Numbered from the stretch's first letter, positions 8,589 to 17,491 are shown. The stretch is DNA of 32,651 nt from an uncultured Bacilli bacterium (GCA_947631035.1 CANRJW010000013.1:1-32651), one strand, 5' to 3'. Notes: a model not told the origin generated them from the sequence alone. Numbers and translations are program-made.

Positions 8589-10052
8589 CTAGTCTTTAGG
8601 TTTCATAAGTGGGAACAAAATACAATCTTTAATATTATCAGAGTTCGTTAAGAGTTGCATTAAACGATCAATCCCCATACCCCAACCAGAGATTGGAGGC
8701 ATTCCATATTCCATCGCTTCAATGTAATCGTAATCCATTGGCATGGCTTCTTCGTCGCCATTTGCTTTTAATTCTGCTTGGTGAAGTAATCTTTTCTCTT
8801 GTTCTTGTGGGTCTACAAGTTCAGAGTAAGCGTTAATAATTTCAGCACCATTGATAATTAATTGGAAACGGTCGGTGATTTCTTTGTTGTCGTCATTTGC
8901 ACGTGCAAGAGGAGATAAACTAATTGGGTGACTCGTCATATAAAGAGGTCCAATAACGTTTGGTCTTGCTACTTTTTTATAGAGTTGGTCCACTAAGTTT
9001 CCATACCCTAAATTTTCTAGAGGAACATCACTATCGATTTCAATGTGTTCTTCTTTAATTTTAGCTAGTAAAGTTTCTTTTGTATTATAGGTATCAATAT
9101 CGATATTTGAATATTTTAGAATTAAGTCACGGAAGGTAGAAACTTCCCAATCGCCACTTAAATCGACCATTTTATCTCCAATTTGAATTTCTAAAGTACC
9201 AAATAAATTCATAACAATCGTTTGTAACATTTCTCTTAGTAGTTTCATATTGTCTTGATAATTTAAGTAAGCACCATATCCTTCAATCATTGTAAAGTCT
9301 TGTAAGTGGGTTGCATCCATTCCTTCGTTACGGAAACAACGAGCAATTTCAAATACTTTAGTAAATCCCCCAACAACGGCTCTTTTTAAATAAGTTTCAG
9401 GAGCAATTCTTAAATATAAGTCAATATCTAAAGCATTATGATGGGTAATAAAAGGTTTTGCGGTTGCTCCACTTGCTTTGTTATTTAAAATAGGTGTTTC
9501 GATTTCAATATAGCCTAAGCTGTTTAAGTATTTACGAATTTCCCAGATAAGACGACTTCTTAGTAAGAATTTTTCTTTGGATTCATCGTTGGTAATCAAA
9601 TCGACATAACGATTACGATAAATTGTTTCTTGGTCTTCTAAGCCATGATACTTTTCTGGAAGCGGTTTTAAGGCCTTTCCTAAGAAAGTAATGGAACTGG
9701 CACGAACGGTTTTTTCTCCAGTATGGGTAGTGAAGACTTCTCCTTCAACACCAATAAAGTCCCCTAAATCAAAGTTTTCTTTAAATTCTTGGTATTTTTC
9801 TTCTCCTACCATATCGATTTTGACTGAAATTTGAATTTTTCCTTCAATATCTCCAATCGTTAAGAAAGACATTTTGCCCATCTTACGCATTAAAACAATA
9901 CGTCCAGCTACACGTACACCAGTTGTTCCGTCTTCTAAAGCACTTGCTTCTTTAATAGAATAATTTGTTTCATATCTTTCTGGATAAGGATTTTTAATAT
10001 TTTTAAGTTTTTCACGTCTTACCATTTCTTGATCCGTAAATTGTCTTTCCAT
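8589..10052 (-). CDS. lysS: Lysyl-tRNA synthetase (class II)
   Basis: Charges tRNA-Lys. The 487-residue protein has an N-terminal OB-fold anticodon-binding domain (about residues 45-135) and a class II catalytic core. Motif 2 is EIARCFRNEGMDATHLQDFT, and motif 3 is GWGMGIDRLMQLLT near the C-terminus. I chose the ATG at 10052 behind GGAAG. The frame stays open 19 codons further, but that extension crosses the promoter. It has its own near-consensus promoter and a downstream terminator. Confidence 0.96.
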   Translation of the reverse strand: MERQFTDQEMVRREKLKNIKNPYPERYETNYSIKEASALEDGTTGVRVAGRIVLMRKMGKMSFLTIGDIEGKIQISVKIDMVGEEKYQEFKENFDLGDFIGVEGEVFTTHTGEKTVRASSITFLGKALKPLPEKYHGLEDQETIYRNRYVDLITNDESKEKFLLRSRLIWEIRKYLNSLGYIEIETPILNNKASGATAKPFITHHNALDIDLYLRIAPETYLKRAVVGGFTKVFEIARCFRNEGMDATHLQDFTMIEGYGAYLNYQDNMKLLREMLQTIVMNLFGTLEIQIGDKMVDLSGDWEVSTFRDLILKYSNIDIDTYNTKETLLAKIKEEHIEIDSDVPLENLGYGNLVDQLYKKVARPNVIGPLYMTSHPISLSPLARANDDNKEITDRFQLIINGAEIINAYSELVDPQEQEKRLLHQAELKANGDEEAMPMDYDYIEAMEYGMPPISGWGMGIDRLMQLLTNSDNIKDCILFPLMKPKD

Positions 10053-10080
10053 AAGTCCACTTCCTTTTTTAACTATGTTT

Positions 10081-10109
10081 AGTATACAAAAGACCTCAGC
10101 AAAATGCAA
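10081..10109 (-). promoter_or_regulatory. Sigma-A promoter of lysS
   Basis: TTGCAT (10109-10104) and TATACT (10086-10081) on the minus strand with exactly 17 bases between them, 29 bases before the start codon. Confidence 0.8.
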
Positions 10110-10171
10110 TTATTAATTTGTTTGAATCGCTTTGTCGATGTCGGCAAAATGATATTAGTGAATCAATTTTA

Positions 10172-10199
10172 ACCATTTTGTCGGCGCCGACAAAATGGT
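10172..10199. repeat. Perfect 28-bp palindrome
   Basis: ACCATTTTGTCGGC is followed directly by its exact reverse complement GCCGACAAAATGGT. There is no loop, so as DNA it is a perfect two-fold site. On the plus strand it is followed by ATTTTTC, so it could also end transcription. Confidence 0.9.
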
Positions 10200-10242
10200 A
10201 TTTTTCTATTCTTTCACACTAATTGTTCTTAAACTTATTTCC

Positions 10243-10270
10243 ACCATTTTTCCCAAGTGGGAAAAATGGT
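10243..10270. repeat. 28-bp inverted repeat sharing its outer arms with the palindrome at 10172
   Basis: ACCATTTTTCCCA and TGGGAAAAATGGT are exact reverse complements around AG. The outer eight bases of each arm (ACCATTTT / AAAATGGT) are the same as in the palindrome at 10172-10199, while the inner bases differ. There is no T-run after it, so it is not a typical terminator. Confidence 0.85.
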
Positions 10271-10523
10271 CAACATTAAGATTTATTACTTCTTTCGCAA
10301 ACTACTTAGCATTATTTATGATATTTTAGATATTCCTTTACCACCTGCTATCGGTTTCCTAACCTCAGGAAAGTGATCATTAACATTATTACTACTAGTT
10401 TTTATTTGGCTTGTTTACCTTAACAACCCAATCTTCTTTATTTGAAATATTATTTTTGCGGGGCTATTTTGGTGAAACCACTAAATATCGATTGCTATTT
10501 TATATGTGGTGTGATAATATATA

Positions 10524-10546
10524 AATATAACTATAAGGAACATATG
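10524..10546. repeat. Left 23-bp inverted repeat of the XRE segment
   Basis: This is the exact reverse complement of 11040-11062. The core reads CTATAAGGAACATATG on the plus strand. It ends five bases before the stop codon of the XRE gene. Confidence 0.9.
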
Positions 10547-10551
10547 TGAAA

Positions 10552-10992
10552 TTATAATTTTGATTTAATGATTTTATCAACAGATTCATTGAATTGATGT
10601 ATGATTTTGCATAAGTTATTTGTAGAAATTTTAATTAAGCCCTTTTCGTATTTAGACAAACAAGCTTGAGAAACATTTATATTGTCTGCAAGTTCTTTTT
10701 GGGTAACATTATTTAACTGCCTTAGTTTTGTGATGTTTTTTCCTAAAAGTGTATAATCTATTTTAGAAATAGACTTGTAGTTTGAATTTTGTCTTATGTT
10801 TGTAAGTCCAAATACATAGTCAAAACTTATATTAAAATAATTTATAAAAAGGTTTAATTTATCTAAAGTTATAATCTTTATATTATTTTCAATATTAGCA
10901 TAATAGGGTCTACTGATTTTTAAGATTTTTGCTACACATTCTTGAGAAATATCTTTGTCTTCTCTAATCTCTTTAATTCTATTAAGGTTCAT
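10552..10992 (-). CDS. XRE-family regulator with two helix-turn-helix domains
   Basis: A 146-residue protein with two Cro/CI-type domains in tandem. The first is at about residues 4-60 (IKEIREDKDISQECVAKILK). The second is at about 82-140 (LRQLNNVTQKELADNINVSQ, then ACLSKYEKG). Two HTH domains in one chain could read an asymmetric site without dimerising. It starts behind GGTGATATT. It is divergent from the FGE-like surface protein at 11101 and lies wholly between two 23-bp inverted repeats. It probably controls that gene and itself. A second surface gene (26306-27934) also has a divergent XRE neighbour, which supports this reading. Confidence 0.8.
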   Translation of the reverse strand: MNLNRIKEIREDKDISQECVAKILKISRPYYANIENNIKIITLDKLNLFINYFNISFDYVFGLTNIRQNSNYKSISKIDYTLLGKNITKLRQLNNVTQKELADNINVSQACLSKYEKGLIKISTNNLCKIIHQFNESVDKIIKSKL

Positions 10993-11014
10993 AATATCAC
11001 CACAATTTCATTAA

Positions 11015-11026
11015 ATCATTAATGAT
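11015..11026. promoter_or_regulatory. 12-bp palindrome in the XRE/surface-gene intergenic region, possible operator
   Basis: ATCATTAATGAT is a perfect palindrome between the divergent XRE and surface-protein genes, a suitable place for autoregulation. Short AT-rich palindromes arise easily by chance in such DNA. Confidence 0.3.
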
Positions 11027-11039
11027 ATTTTTATGGTTT

Positions 11040-11062
11040 CATATGTTCCTTATAGTTATATT
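11040..11062. repeat. Right 23-bp inverted repeat, overlapping the likely promoter region of the surface gene
   Basis: CATATGTTCCTTATAGTTAT and the next three bases are repeated exactly, inverted, at 10524-10546. The outer edge is 38 bases from the start codon at 11101. Any promoter for that gene must therefore lie in or across this repeat (AT-rich TATAGT and TATATT candidates, none decisive). Confidence 0.9.
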
Positions 11063-11100
11063 ATAAAAATAAAACTAGAATAAATGAAAGGAAAATTAAA

Positions 11101-12687
11101 ATGAATTTAAGACGATTTAATAAACATAAAAAGCAAAAAGAAATTATAATTGGAAGCATAATATTATTAATAGTAATAATTGGAGGTATAAGTCTAATCG
11201 CAAGTTTTGCTATGTACGAAGAAAAAGCAACCTTTAATGTATTAAAAGGAACAATACCTGATTTTAGTACAAAAGATATAAACTTGTCTTTTACCATAGA
11301 TGGGCAAACAGAAACCAATAAACCTTTTCCAAATAAAAGTGAAGGCTATATAGTAGAAGAAGTAGACTGTGAAGATAATGTAACAGCAGATTGGAATAAT
11401 GGTAGTTGGAGTCTAGAGAATATAAAAAATGAGGGAACAGCCAAGAAAGTAAAATGTACAGTAAAATTTAAAACAATAAATACCACAAGTGGTTTAAATG
11501 GAGCAGAACCAGTCTTAGGAGAAGGAATGATACCAGTTATTATAAAAGATAATGGTAAAGTATATAAAACAACTGAAGATAGTGAAGATTGGTATGACTA
11601 TGAAGCAAAACAATGGGCGAATGCTGTAATATTAGCAGATGGTAAAAAAGTGGAAGATTATGCCAATGATTCAATAATACCCGAAAGTGATATCGAAAGT
11701 TATTTTGTATGGATACCCAAATTTAGTTATCAACTATTTGATATGGGGAAATATTTTGGTACTACACAATTGGAAACAGCCAAACAAAATAAAGCCATAA
11801 AAATAAGATTTGGAGTTATTAATACAGAAGATGGAGAAGGAGAATGCAAAACACCAATGTTAGATAATGGAGTACAAGGGGCAAGTGGAGAAAGTGGACA
11901 TTGTAAAGTAGGAGATTATATGACACACCCAGCATTCATAGCTTTCGACACAACAGGTTTATGGGTTGGCAAGTTTGAAACAAGTCAAGGTAGCAGTAAT
12001 GGAATTCAAATTAAACCAAATGTAAGTAGTTGGAGAAGTATTACAATAGGCGATTCTTTTAAAAATTCTAGAGATTATCAAAAAGAATTACAAAGTCATT
12101 TAATGAAGAATACAGAATGGGGAGCTGTTGCTTATTTAACTCAGAGTATTTATGGAAGATGTGATAAGGACACGAATACTTGTAAAGAAGTAGCAATAAA
12201 TAGCAATGGCTCTTATTATACAGGATATACAGGAAGTACAGCATATTTTAGTGGTTCAAAAGATGCAAGTACAACCGAAAACTATAGCGGAATTTATGAT
12301 ATGTCTGGTGGAGCATGGGAGCAAATGGCTAGTGTTATGTTCAGTAACAATGGAACAACAAAATTGTATAGTTCTAGCGGATTAACAGATACTGAGTTCA
12401 GCGACCCAAGATATTACGATGTATATTCTTATAGTAATGAAAAAACTAGTTGGAATAGAAGAATACTCGGCGATGCAACAGGAGAAGTTGGACCATTTGT
12501 GCTATCTGGTAGTAATTATATAAGTTCAATGTGGGGAGATTACGCTAACTTAGTTAATTTGGCATCTCCTTGGTTTTACCGTGGAGGTGGCTATGACTTT
12601 GGGGTTGGTGCTGGTTTGTTTTCTTTCGGTCTTAGTACAGGCGGTGTGTATAATGTTTACACTTTTCGCGTTGTCCTAGCACCATAA
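11101..12687 (+). CDS. Membrane-anchored surface protein with FGE-sulfatase/C-type-lectin-like domain (copy C)
   Basis: A 528-residue protein. It has a short basic cytoplasmic N-terminus (MNLRRFNKHKKQKE), one membrane segment (about 15-37), and an extracellular stalk domain beginning MYEEKATFNVLKGTIPDF. The C-terminal domain has features of the formylglycine-generating-enzyme fold: WVGKFETSQ, MKNTEWGAVAYL, MSGGAWEQM (near residue 401), RRILGDATGEVGPF and a final TFRVVLAP. FGE-like folds without catalytic cysteines are often ligand-binding C-type lectin modules. Start set by AAAGGA before ATG. The last 40 codons use CGT/CGC for Arg, while the rest uses eight AGA and one CGA. The function is probably adhesion or recognition at the cell surface, by inference. 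Confidence 0.72.
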   Translation: MNLRRFNKHKKQKEIIIGSIILLIVIIGGISLIASFAMYEEKATFNVLKGTIPDFSTKDINLSFTIDGQTETNKPFPNKSEGYIVEEVDCEDNVTADWNNGSWSLENIKNEGTAKKVKCTVKFKTINTTSGLNGAEPVLGEGMIPVIIKDNGKVYKTTEDSEDWYDYEAKQWANAVILADGKKVEDYANDSIIPESDIESYFVWIPKFSYQLFDMGKYFGTTQLETAKQNKAIKIRFGVINTEDGEGECKTPMLDNGVQGASGESGHCKVGDYMTHPAFIAFDTTGLWVGKFETSQGSSNGIQIKPNVSSWRSITIGDSFKNSRDYQKELQSHLMKNTEWGAVAYLTQSIYGRCDKDTNTCKEVAINSNGSYYTGYTGSTAYFSGSKDASTTENYSGIYDMSGGAWEQMASVMFSNNGTTKLYSSSGLTDTEFSDPRYYDVYSYSNEKTSWNRRILGDATGEVGPFVLSGSNYISSMWGDYANLVNLASPWFYRGGGYDFGVGAGLFSFGLSTGGVYNVYTFRVVLAP

Positions 12688-12696
12688 AAAATATCT

Positions 12697-12732
12697 ACTA
12701 TTTTGCTAATATCGGTAAAATAGTGTTTTTTT
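12697..12732 (+). terminator. Terminator of the surface-protein gene
   Basis: ACTATTTT (12697-12704) pairs with AAAATAGT (12717-12724), followed by G and seven Ts. Confidence 0.8.
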
Positions 12733-12747
12733 ATTTCATAAAACGAA

Positions 12748-12769
12748 AAAAGCCACCTAAGCGACTTTT
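12748..12769 (-). terminator. Terminator of typA overlapping its stop codon
   Basis: In the minus-strand RNA AAAAGTCG pairs with TGGCTTTT (two G-U pairs) around CTTAGG, followed by TTCG. The typA stop TAG sits in the loop. Confidence 0.55.
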
Positions 12770-14562
12770 CGATTACGATATCTATCTTTTGGGTCTAAAT
12801 ATTGTTTTCTTAGACGAATAGCATCTGGGGTAACTTCTACGTATTCGTCATCTTCAATAAATTCTAAGGCTTCTTCTAAAGTAAATGTTTTTGGTGTGGT
12901 TAAATTAATAGCTTCGTCTGCTCCACTACTACGTGTATTGGTTAAGTTTTTATTTTTACAAGGGTTGACATCCAAGTCATTATCACGATTATGAATACCA
13001 ACAATCATACCGATATAAACTTCTGTAGCAGGCTCGATAATTAAAGTTCCACGGTCTTGTAAATTCCATAGGGAATAACCTAGGGCTTTACCATTTTCCA
13101 TAGAAACTAAAACACCATTTTTTCTTCTAGTAATTTCTCCAACATATGGTTTATATTCGTCAAAACTACGAACCATGATTCCTTCTCCACGGGTATTCGT
13201 AATAAACGAACTTCTGTAACCAATTAATCCTCTAGTTGGAGCACTAAACTCTAAATGGGATTCGCCATTTTCACTGGATACAACAAGTAATTGACCTTTT
13301 CTTTCTTGTAAATCATTTATGACCGTTCCAGAGTATTCTTCTGGGCAATTAATTATGACACGTTCAAATGGTTCATACTTCTTGCCATCTTTCTCTTCAA
13401 ATAGCACTTGTGGTTTTGATACCGATAGTTCATACCCTTCACGACGCATGTTTTCAAGTAAAATCGATAAGTGTAATTCCCCACGACCACTTACTTTGTA
13501 GCCATCTGCGCCATTTAATTCTTCTACGACTAACCCAACATTGGTTTGTAGTTCTTTCTCTAATCTTTCTTTAATATGACGATTGGTTAAAAATTTACCA
13601 CTACGTCCTGCAAAAGGACTACTGTTTACTAAGAAGTTCATGGATAGAGTTGGTCTTTCTATTTCAATTGGAGGAAGTGGGTCAATATGGTCTTTATCAC
13701 AAATAGTATCTCCAATCGAAATATCTGGACACCCAGCGATGGTTACGATATCGCCATAATAAGCAATGTTTTTTTCGACTCTTTTAAGTCCTTCGTTTAC
13801 AAATAACTTGGTAATCTTGAATGTTTCTAACTTACCACTATTTTTGGATAAAGAAACGGTTTCTCCTACTTTAATGCAACCACGACTTACACGACCTACA
13901 CCAAGACGCCCAATATACTCATCATAGTCAAGGTTTGAAATTTGTAATTGTAAAGGGTCGTTTTCATTTCCTTCATAAGGTTTTACAACTTCTAGTATAG
14001 TATCTAGTAAAGGAGCAATCGAACCCGATTCTTCTTCTAAAGATTTTTTAGCAATACCTTCTCTTGCTACTCCATAGATAATAGGGAAATCTAGTTGTTC
14101 ATCGGTTGCATTTAACTCCATAAATAAATTAAAAGTCATATCAACAACTTCTAGGGGTCTTGCATCTTTCTTATCAATTTTGTTAATAAAAAGAATTGGT
14201 CTTAAATTTTGTTCTAAAGCCTTTTTTAATACAAATCTTGTTTGAGGCATAGGGCCTTCGGCAGAGTCAACCAAAAGAACAACGGTATCCACCGTTTTAA
14301 TAACACGTTCTACTTCACTAGAAAAATCGGCATGTCCAGGAGTATCTACAATGTTAATCTTAACATCTTTATAACGAATCGCACAGTTTTTGGAATAAAT
14401 CGTGATTCCTCTTTCTCTTTCGATTTCATTACTATCCATCACACAGTCAACCGGTGTTTCATGAGAATCAAATACGCCGTTTTGAGAAAGTAATGCATCT
14501 ACTAAAGTGCTCTTACCAGCATCAACGTGTGCAACGACAGCAATATTTATAATTTTGTCCAT
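12757..14562 (-). CDS. typA: Ribosome-associated GTPase TypA/BipA
   Basis: A translational GTPase of the EF-G/LepA group that helps ribosome assembly and stress adaptation. The 601-residue protein has the G1 loop [10 protein letters not shown]3 DTPGHADF and G4 NKID, then EF-G-like domains and the BipA-specific C-terminus (for example [17 protein letters not shown]). The ATG at 14562, behind AAGGAAG, gives the usual start [19 protein letters not shown]. The open frame upstream crosses the promoter and is not used. Confidence 0.96.
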   Translation of the reverse strand: MDKIINIAVVAHVDAGKSTLVDALLSQNGVFDSHETPVDCVMDSNEIERERGITIYSKNCAIRYKDVKINIVDTPGHADFSSEVERVIKTVDTVVLLVDSAEGPMPQTRFVLKKALEQNLRPILFINKIDKKDARPLEVVDMTFNLFMELNATDEQLDFPIIYGVAREGIAKKSLEEESGSIAPLLDTILEVVKPYEGNENDPLQLQISNLDYDEYIGRLGVGRVSRGCIKVGETVSLSKNSGKLETFKITKLFVNEGLKRVEKNIAYYGDIVTIAGCPDISIGDTICDKDHIDPLPPIEIERPTLSMNFLVNSSPFAGRSGKFLTNRHIKERLEKELQTNVGLVVEELNGADGYKVSGRGELHLSILLENMRREGYELSVSKPQVLFEEKDGKKYEPFERVIINCPEEYSGTVINDLQERKGQLLVVSSENGESHLEFSAPTRGLIGYRSSFITNTRGEGIMVRSFDEYKPYVGEITRRKNGVLVSMENGKALGYSLWNLQDRGTLIIEPATEVYIGMIVGIHNRDNDLDVNPCKNKNLTNTRSSGADEAINLTTPKTFTLEEALEFIEDDEYVEVTPDAIRLRKQYLDPKDRYRNRKVA

Positions 14563-14593
14563 AAAAAAACACTTCCTTTTAAGCACGTGTAGA

Positions 14594-14622
14594 ATTATAC
14601 AACAAAACATTGGAGTTTGCAA
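14594..14622 (-). promoter_or_regulatory. Sigma-A promoter of typA
   Basis: TTGCAA (14622-14617), 17 bases, TATAAT (14599-14594) on the minus strand, 31 bases before the start codon. Confidence 0.85.
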
Positions 14623-14754
14623 GAAAATAATTTTTCTTCATGCTTAAACTTCCAATCAAGAAAGTGTCAAATTGATTAAATTAATTAGATTTATATGCGT
14701 ATTCAATATTTTATATATATAATTTATATTTTTTATATTAATTTTAGGCATTAA

Positions 14755-14774
14755 AAAAAGACCTCAGTCTTTTT
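14755..14774 (-). terminator. Terminator of the 14775-16851 gene pair
   Basis: On the minus strand AAAAAGAC, loop TGAG, GTCTTTTT, then further Ts. It begins at the base after the stop codon of the small membrane protein gene. Confidence 0.8.
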
Positions 14775-15092
14775 CTACTTCATATTTTTAAGCCATTTTT
14801 CAAAAGTTTTAAAAAAGAAAGATAAGGCTACAACAACATAAACAAGTTCTAAAATAAGTCCCCATATCGATAGAAAAGTTAGATTGCTGTTAAAAACGGC
14901 TTCAATTAAATTATCTCCTAAATCTCTTATAAAGATAAAAGGAATTTTTAGAATACAAACAATTACAACTAAGAAAAGCAAATCCATTACAATACTCATT
15001 CTTTTCTTGCCATCACTATTTTTAAAGATGGTACTTAATTCCATTAGTTCATTATAAAATCTTTTTAAAACCGATTCTTTTTTATTTTTCAT
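14775..15092 (-). CDS. Small membrane protein of unknown function
   Basis: About 105 residues, with two hydrophobic segments (roughly residues 37-60 and 74-98) separated by a short loop, and a basic N-terminus. I do not recognise it. An ATG at 15104 is possible, but the ATG at 15092 is better spaced from GGTGA. Either way the gene overlaps the end of the upstream gene (15082), so the two are translationally coupled and probably work together. A terminator follows at once. Confidence 0.6.
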   Translation of the reverse strand: MKNKKESVLKRFYNELMELSTIFKNSDGKKRMSIVMDLLFLVVIVCILKIPFIFIRDLGDNLIEAVFNSNLTFLSIWGLILELVYVVVALSFFFKTFEKWLKNMK

Positions 15093-16851
15093 ACGCTTCA
15101 CCATCCTTATTATATATCATATCATTATAATAAGTACATTTATTTTTTTCTTTTACGGATTCTATGATGGTATAATCTTTCTTTTTTGATTTTTCAATTT
15201 CATATTTTACTACGGTTTTGGAAGTTTCACTGGTTTGAATCTTAATTCTATCCTTTAATAAGAAAATAATATCCGTATTTCGTTCCACCAATTCATAATC
15301 ATTTACTATATCCAATTGTCTCGTGATGGCAACTGGAGAATAGTAGAGTAAAACATTAGGCATAAATTTGGCAATATACGTTTCTTTTTTGTTTAAATGA
15401 ACAATATTTTTTAAATAAAGATTGATAATTTCTTTTTCACGATCTATATAGTAAGCATAAAAACTTTTATTGAGACTTTCATTCATTTTCTTTAATATAT
15501 CTATTACTTCTAATAAGGAAAGCATGAATGTTTCAAAGTTTTTCATTTTAATGATGGTAAAATATTTTACTTTAATTTTAATATTTTTATAATCATCTAA
15601 TATAGAATAAGCTTCATTAAAGTAGTGAATTTTATTGTCTAAAATGAGTTTATTAATGACTTTACTAATATCTCTTTCATTTTCTATATGGTTTTTCATT
15701 AAAATAATTAAACAATCCCTTAAAAAAGACGTGGCAATATAACAAGCGGATTTTTCTTTTTCACTCAAATCTTCAAACATCTTCTTTAAAGTGGCTAGTA
15801 AATCGTCTTTATCAAACTCTTCGTACTCATTATTTTCAATCATAGGAGGAAGTTCAATATTTAATTTTTCAAAATTAACTAAGTAATCCCCTAAAACATT
15901 TTCACTAATGCCTTCACGACTTTGGTATTTTTCTTCAATATTTTTCTTTTCTGTTTCCACATAGGTTTTAATATCTACCATTTTTTTACATTGGCTTAAA
16001 TTGTCCACAGAGGAAAGTAAGGTATAGGGGTCTTGTTTGGTTTGAAAAAGTTTTTTCTTAGCGTTTAAAGCTTCATCTAATATGGCAATTTTCTTTTGTA
16101 AATCGTCTATTTCATAAGGATAACGTTTTAGTAAATATTCATTTTGTAAAGCGGTTGTACTTGATTCTAGATTAACAAAGTAGGTATATAATAGATTAAT
16201 AAAATTCTCTATTTCTTCTATCGTTTCTAAAGAAGTCAGTTCACTGTGGAGTTTACTAAGAAGGGTATCTACTTCGTCGGTATCGCTTGATTTTATTTCA
16301 AAATGATTTGTTTCTTCTTCAATGCCTTTTTTATACAAACTTAATTTGTTTTGATATTCCCCTTTTAATTCTTGATAGATTTCTTTTAATTCTGCGACTT
16401 TTTGATAGGTATTATTTTGTATACGCAATTTTTCTTTTAAAACCAGAATTAAAATCGTAGCGGTTCTTAAAAGTTCTTGTTTTTTAATGGTATCTTTGGG
16501 GTCTTTAAAATAAGAGGCATTTTCTTGTAAGTTTTTGATTCCTTCCATTGATAAAGGATTGCCTTTATAAGTATAGGTTACTTTCGGACTAAGAGTTTCA
16601 TAATCATCAAATTCTACAAAGATAGGATATTTGTTTTTGTTATTTGAAAACCACCAATATTTATATACTTCTTCTTCTACTTCTTCTATTGTATTAAAAA
16701 AAAGAACGCGTTCTAAAGAGCCAAAATGTTTATGAGGCCATACAAAATAAATACCAATTTTTTTCTTATCTTGGTAAAGAAAAGGTGCACGATTTAAAGA
16801 GTTATAACCATACTTTTTTAGAACATTTAAAACGCTTTCTTTGTCTAACAT
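15082..16851 (-). CDS. Large helical protein of unknown function
   Basis: 589 residues, no signal peptide and no membrane segment. I do not recognise a family. The first 110 residues look like a compact domain (GIYFVWPHKHFGSLERVLFF). The rest is Lys/Glu-rich, mostly helical and partly coiled-coil-like (about 150-300). The C-terminal part has an RQLDIVNDYELVERNTDIIF patch. It overlaps the downstream small membrane protein, suggesting a cytoplasmic partner docked at the membrane. That is inference only. It starts behind GGGGATATAAAA. Confidence 0.6.
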   Translation of the reverse strand: MLDKESVLNVLKKYGYNSLNRAPFLYQDKKKIGIYFVWPHKHFGSLERVLFFNTIEEVEEEVYKYWWFSNNKNKYPIFVEFDDYETLSPKVTYTYKGNPLSMEGIKNLQENASYFKDPKDTIKKQELLRTATILILVLKEKLRIQNNTYQKVAELKEIYQELKGEYQNKLSLYKKGIEEETNHFEIKSSDTDEVDTLLSKLHSELTSLETIEEIENFINLLYTYFVNLESSTTALQNEYLLKRYPYEIDDLQKKIAILDEALNAKKKLFQTKQDPYTLLSSVDNLSQCKKMVDIKTYVETEKKNIEEKYQSREGISENVLGDYLVNFEKLNIELPPMIENNEYEEFDKDDLLATLKKMFEDLSEKEKSACYIATSFLRDCLIILMKNHIENERDISKVINKLILDNKIHYFNEAYSILDDYKNIKIKVKYFTIIKMKNFETFMLSLLEVIDILKKMNESLNKSFYAYYIDREKEIINLYLKNIVHLNKKETYIAKFMPNVLLYYSPVAITRQLDIVNDYELVERNTDIIFLLKDRIKIQTSETSKTVVKYEIEKSKKKDYTIIESVKEKNKCTYYNDMIYNKDGEAYEK

Positions 16852-16877
16852 TTTTATATCCCCTTTATTCTTTCATT

Positions 16878-16886
16878 ATTATAACA
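16878..16886 (-). promoter_or_regulatory. Extended -10 promoter of the 14775-16851 pair
   Basis: TGTTATAAT on the minus strand, a TG-n-TATAAT box 27 bases before the start codon. The -35 is unclear. Confidence 0.5.
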
Positions 16887-16907
16887 TAACGATTTCATTT
16901 TTGCTAC

Positions 16908-16936
16908 TTGATTATTTAAAAAATTAAAAGTATGAT
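16908..16936 (+). promoter_or_regulatory. Sigma-A promoter of the DUF308 gene
   Basis: TTGATT (16908-16913), 17 bases, TATGAT (16931-16936), 21 bases before the start codon. Confidence 0.75.
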
Positions 16937-16957
16937 TATAAAGAAAGGAAGTTAGAT

Positions 16958-17491
16958 ATGAAAAAAGAAAAAGCTACTTTAATTAAACCGAAAAAAGAGG
17001 GGGAGCGTAACAATTCAAAACTTTTGAGTGCTATTCTTACTCTTGTTTTGGGAATTATTTTATTCACTGATTCTAGTAAGGCTGTTATTATTGTATTTTA
17101 TTGTATTGGAGTTGTCTTTTTGCTTGTTGGGATTTTTCATTTTATTTCTTACTACAAAACCAAAAAGGAATTACATATTGAAGATAATAACAAGTTAATC
17201 TTAGCCACTAGTGCTCTTTTTATAGGAATCGTTATTTTAATCTTATCCAGTGCCATTGAAAAATTCTTACGTTTCATTTTAGGAATTATCTTGATTTTTA
17301 ATGGGCTACGCAATATTGTGGTTTCTTTACAGATTAAAAATTATGTTCCTATTCTTATTGGCATAGTCTTTGTAGGAATGGGTCTTTATACAATACTGGC
17401 AGAGAATATTGTTTTGCAAATCGTTGGAGCTTTATTTATTCTTTCTAGTATCGTTGATTTTGTAAGTATGTTTACTAGTTTAAAAAAATAA
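16958..17491 (+). CDS. DUF308 (HdeD-like) membrane protein
   Basis: A 177-residue protein with a charged N-terminal tail of about 22 residues and six hydrophobic segments. These are arranged as repeated hairpins (ILTLVLGIILF, IGVVFLLVGIFHF, LFIGIVILILSS, LGIILIFNGLRN, LIGIVFVGMGLY, IVGALFILSSIVD). The repeated G-rich two-helix pattern is that of DUF308/HdeD proteins; their function in Firmicutes is unknown. It starts behind AAAGGAAG. Its stop codon lies inside the terminator it shares with the convergent gene. Confidence 0.75.
   Translation: MKKEKATLIKPKKEGERNNSKLLSAILTLVLGIILFTDSSKAVIIVFYCIGVVFLLVGIFHFISYYKTKKELHIEDNNKLILATSALFIGIVILILSSAIEKFLRFILGIILIFNGLRNIVVSLQIKNYVPILIGIVFVGMGLYTILAENIVLQIVGALFILSSIVDFVSMFTSLKK

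Larger units (their letters stand above)
10110..10523. other. Intergenic stretch with palindromes, no gene seen
   Basis: No ORF of useful length is visible between lysS and the XRE gene. The left half holds two long inverted repeats described separately. It also has an imperfect relative at about 10131-10146 (TTGTCGATGTCGGCAA, a 7+7 inverted repeat with one mismatch). The right half has only short hairpins, such as TTCCT/AGGAA near 10347-10362. It may be decayed mobile DNA or a regulatory region. Confidence 0.5.

Noticed and set aside
11061-11318. Minus-strand ORF overlapping the start of surface gene C
   Set aside because: It is a hydrophobic shadow of the membrane anchor coding region with no ribosome binding site; similar shadows occur opposite copy D.
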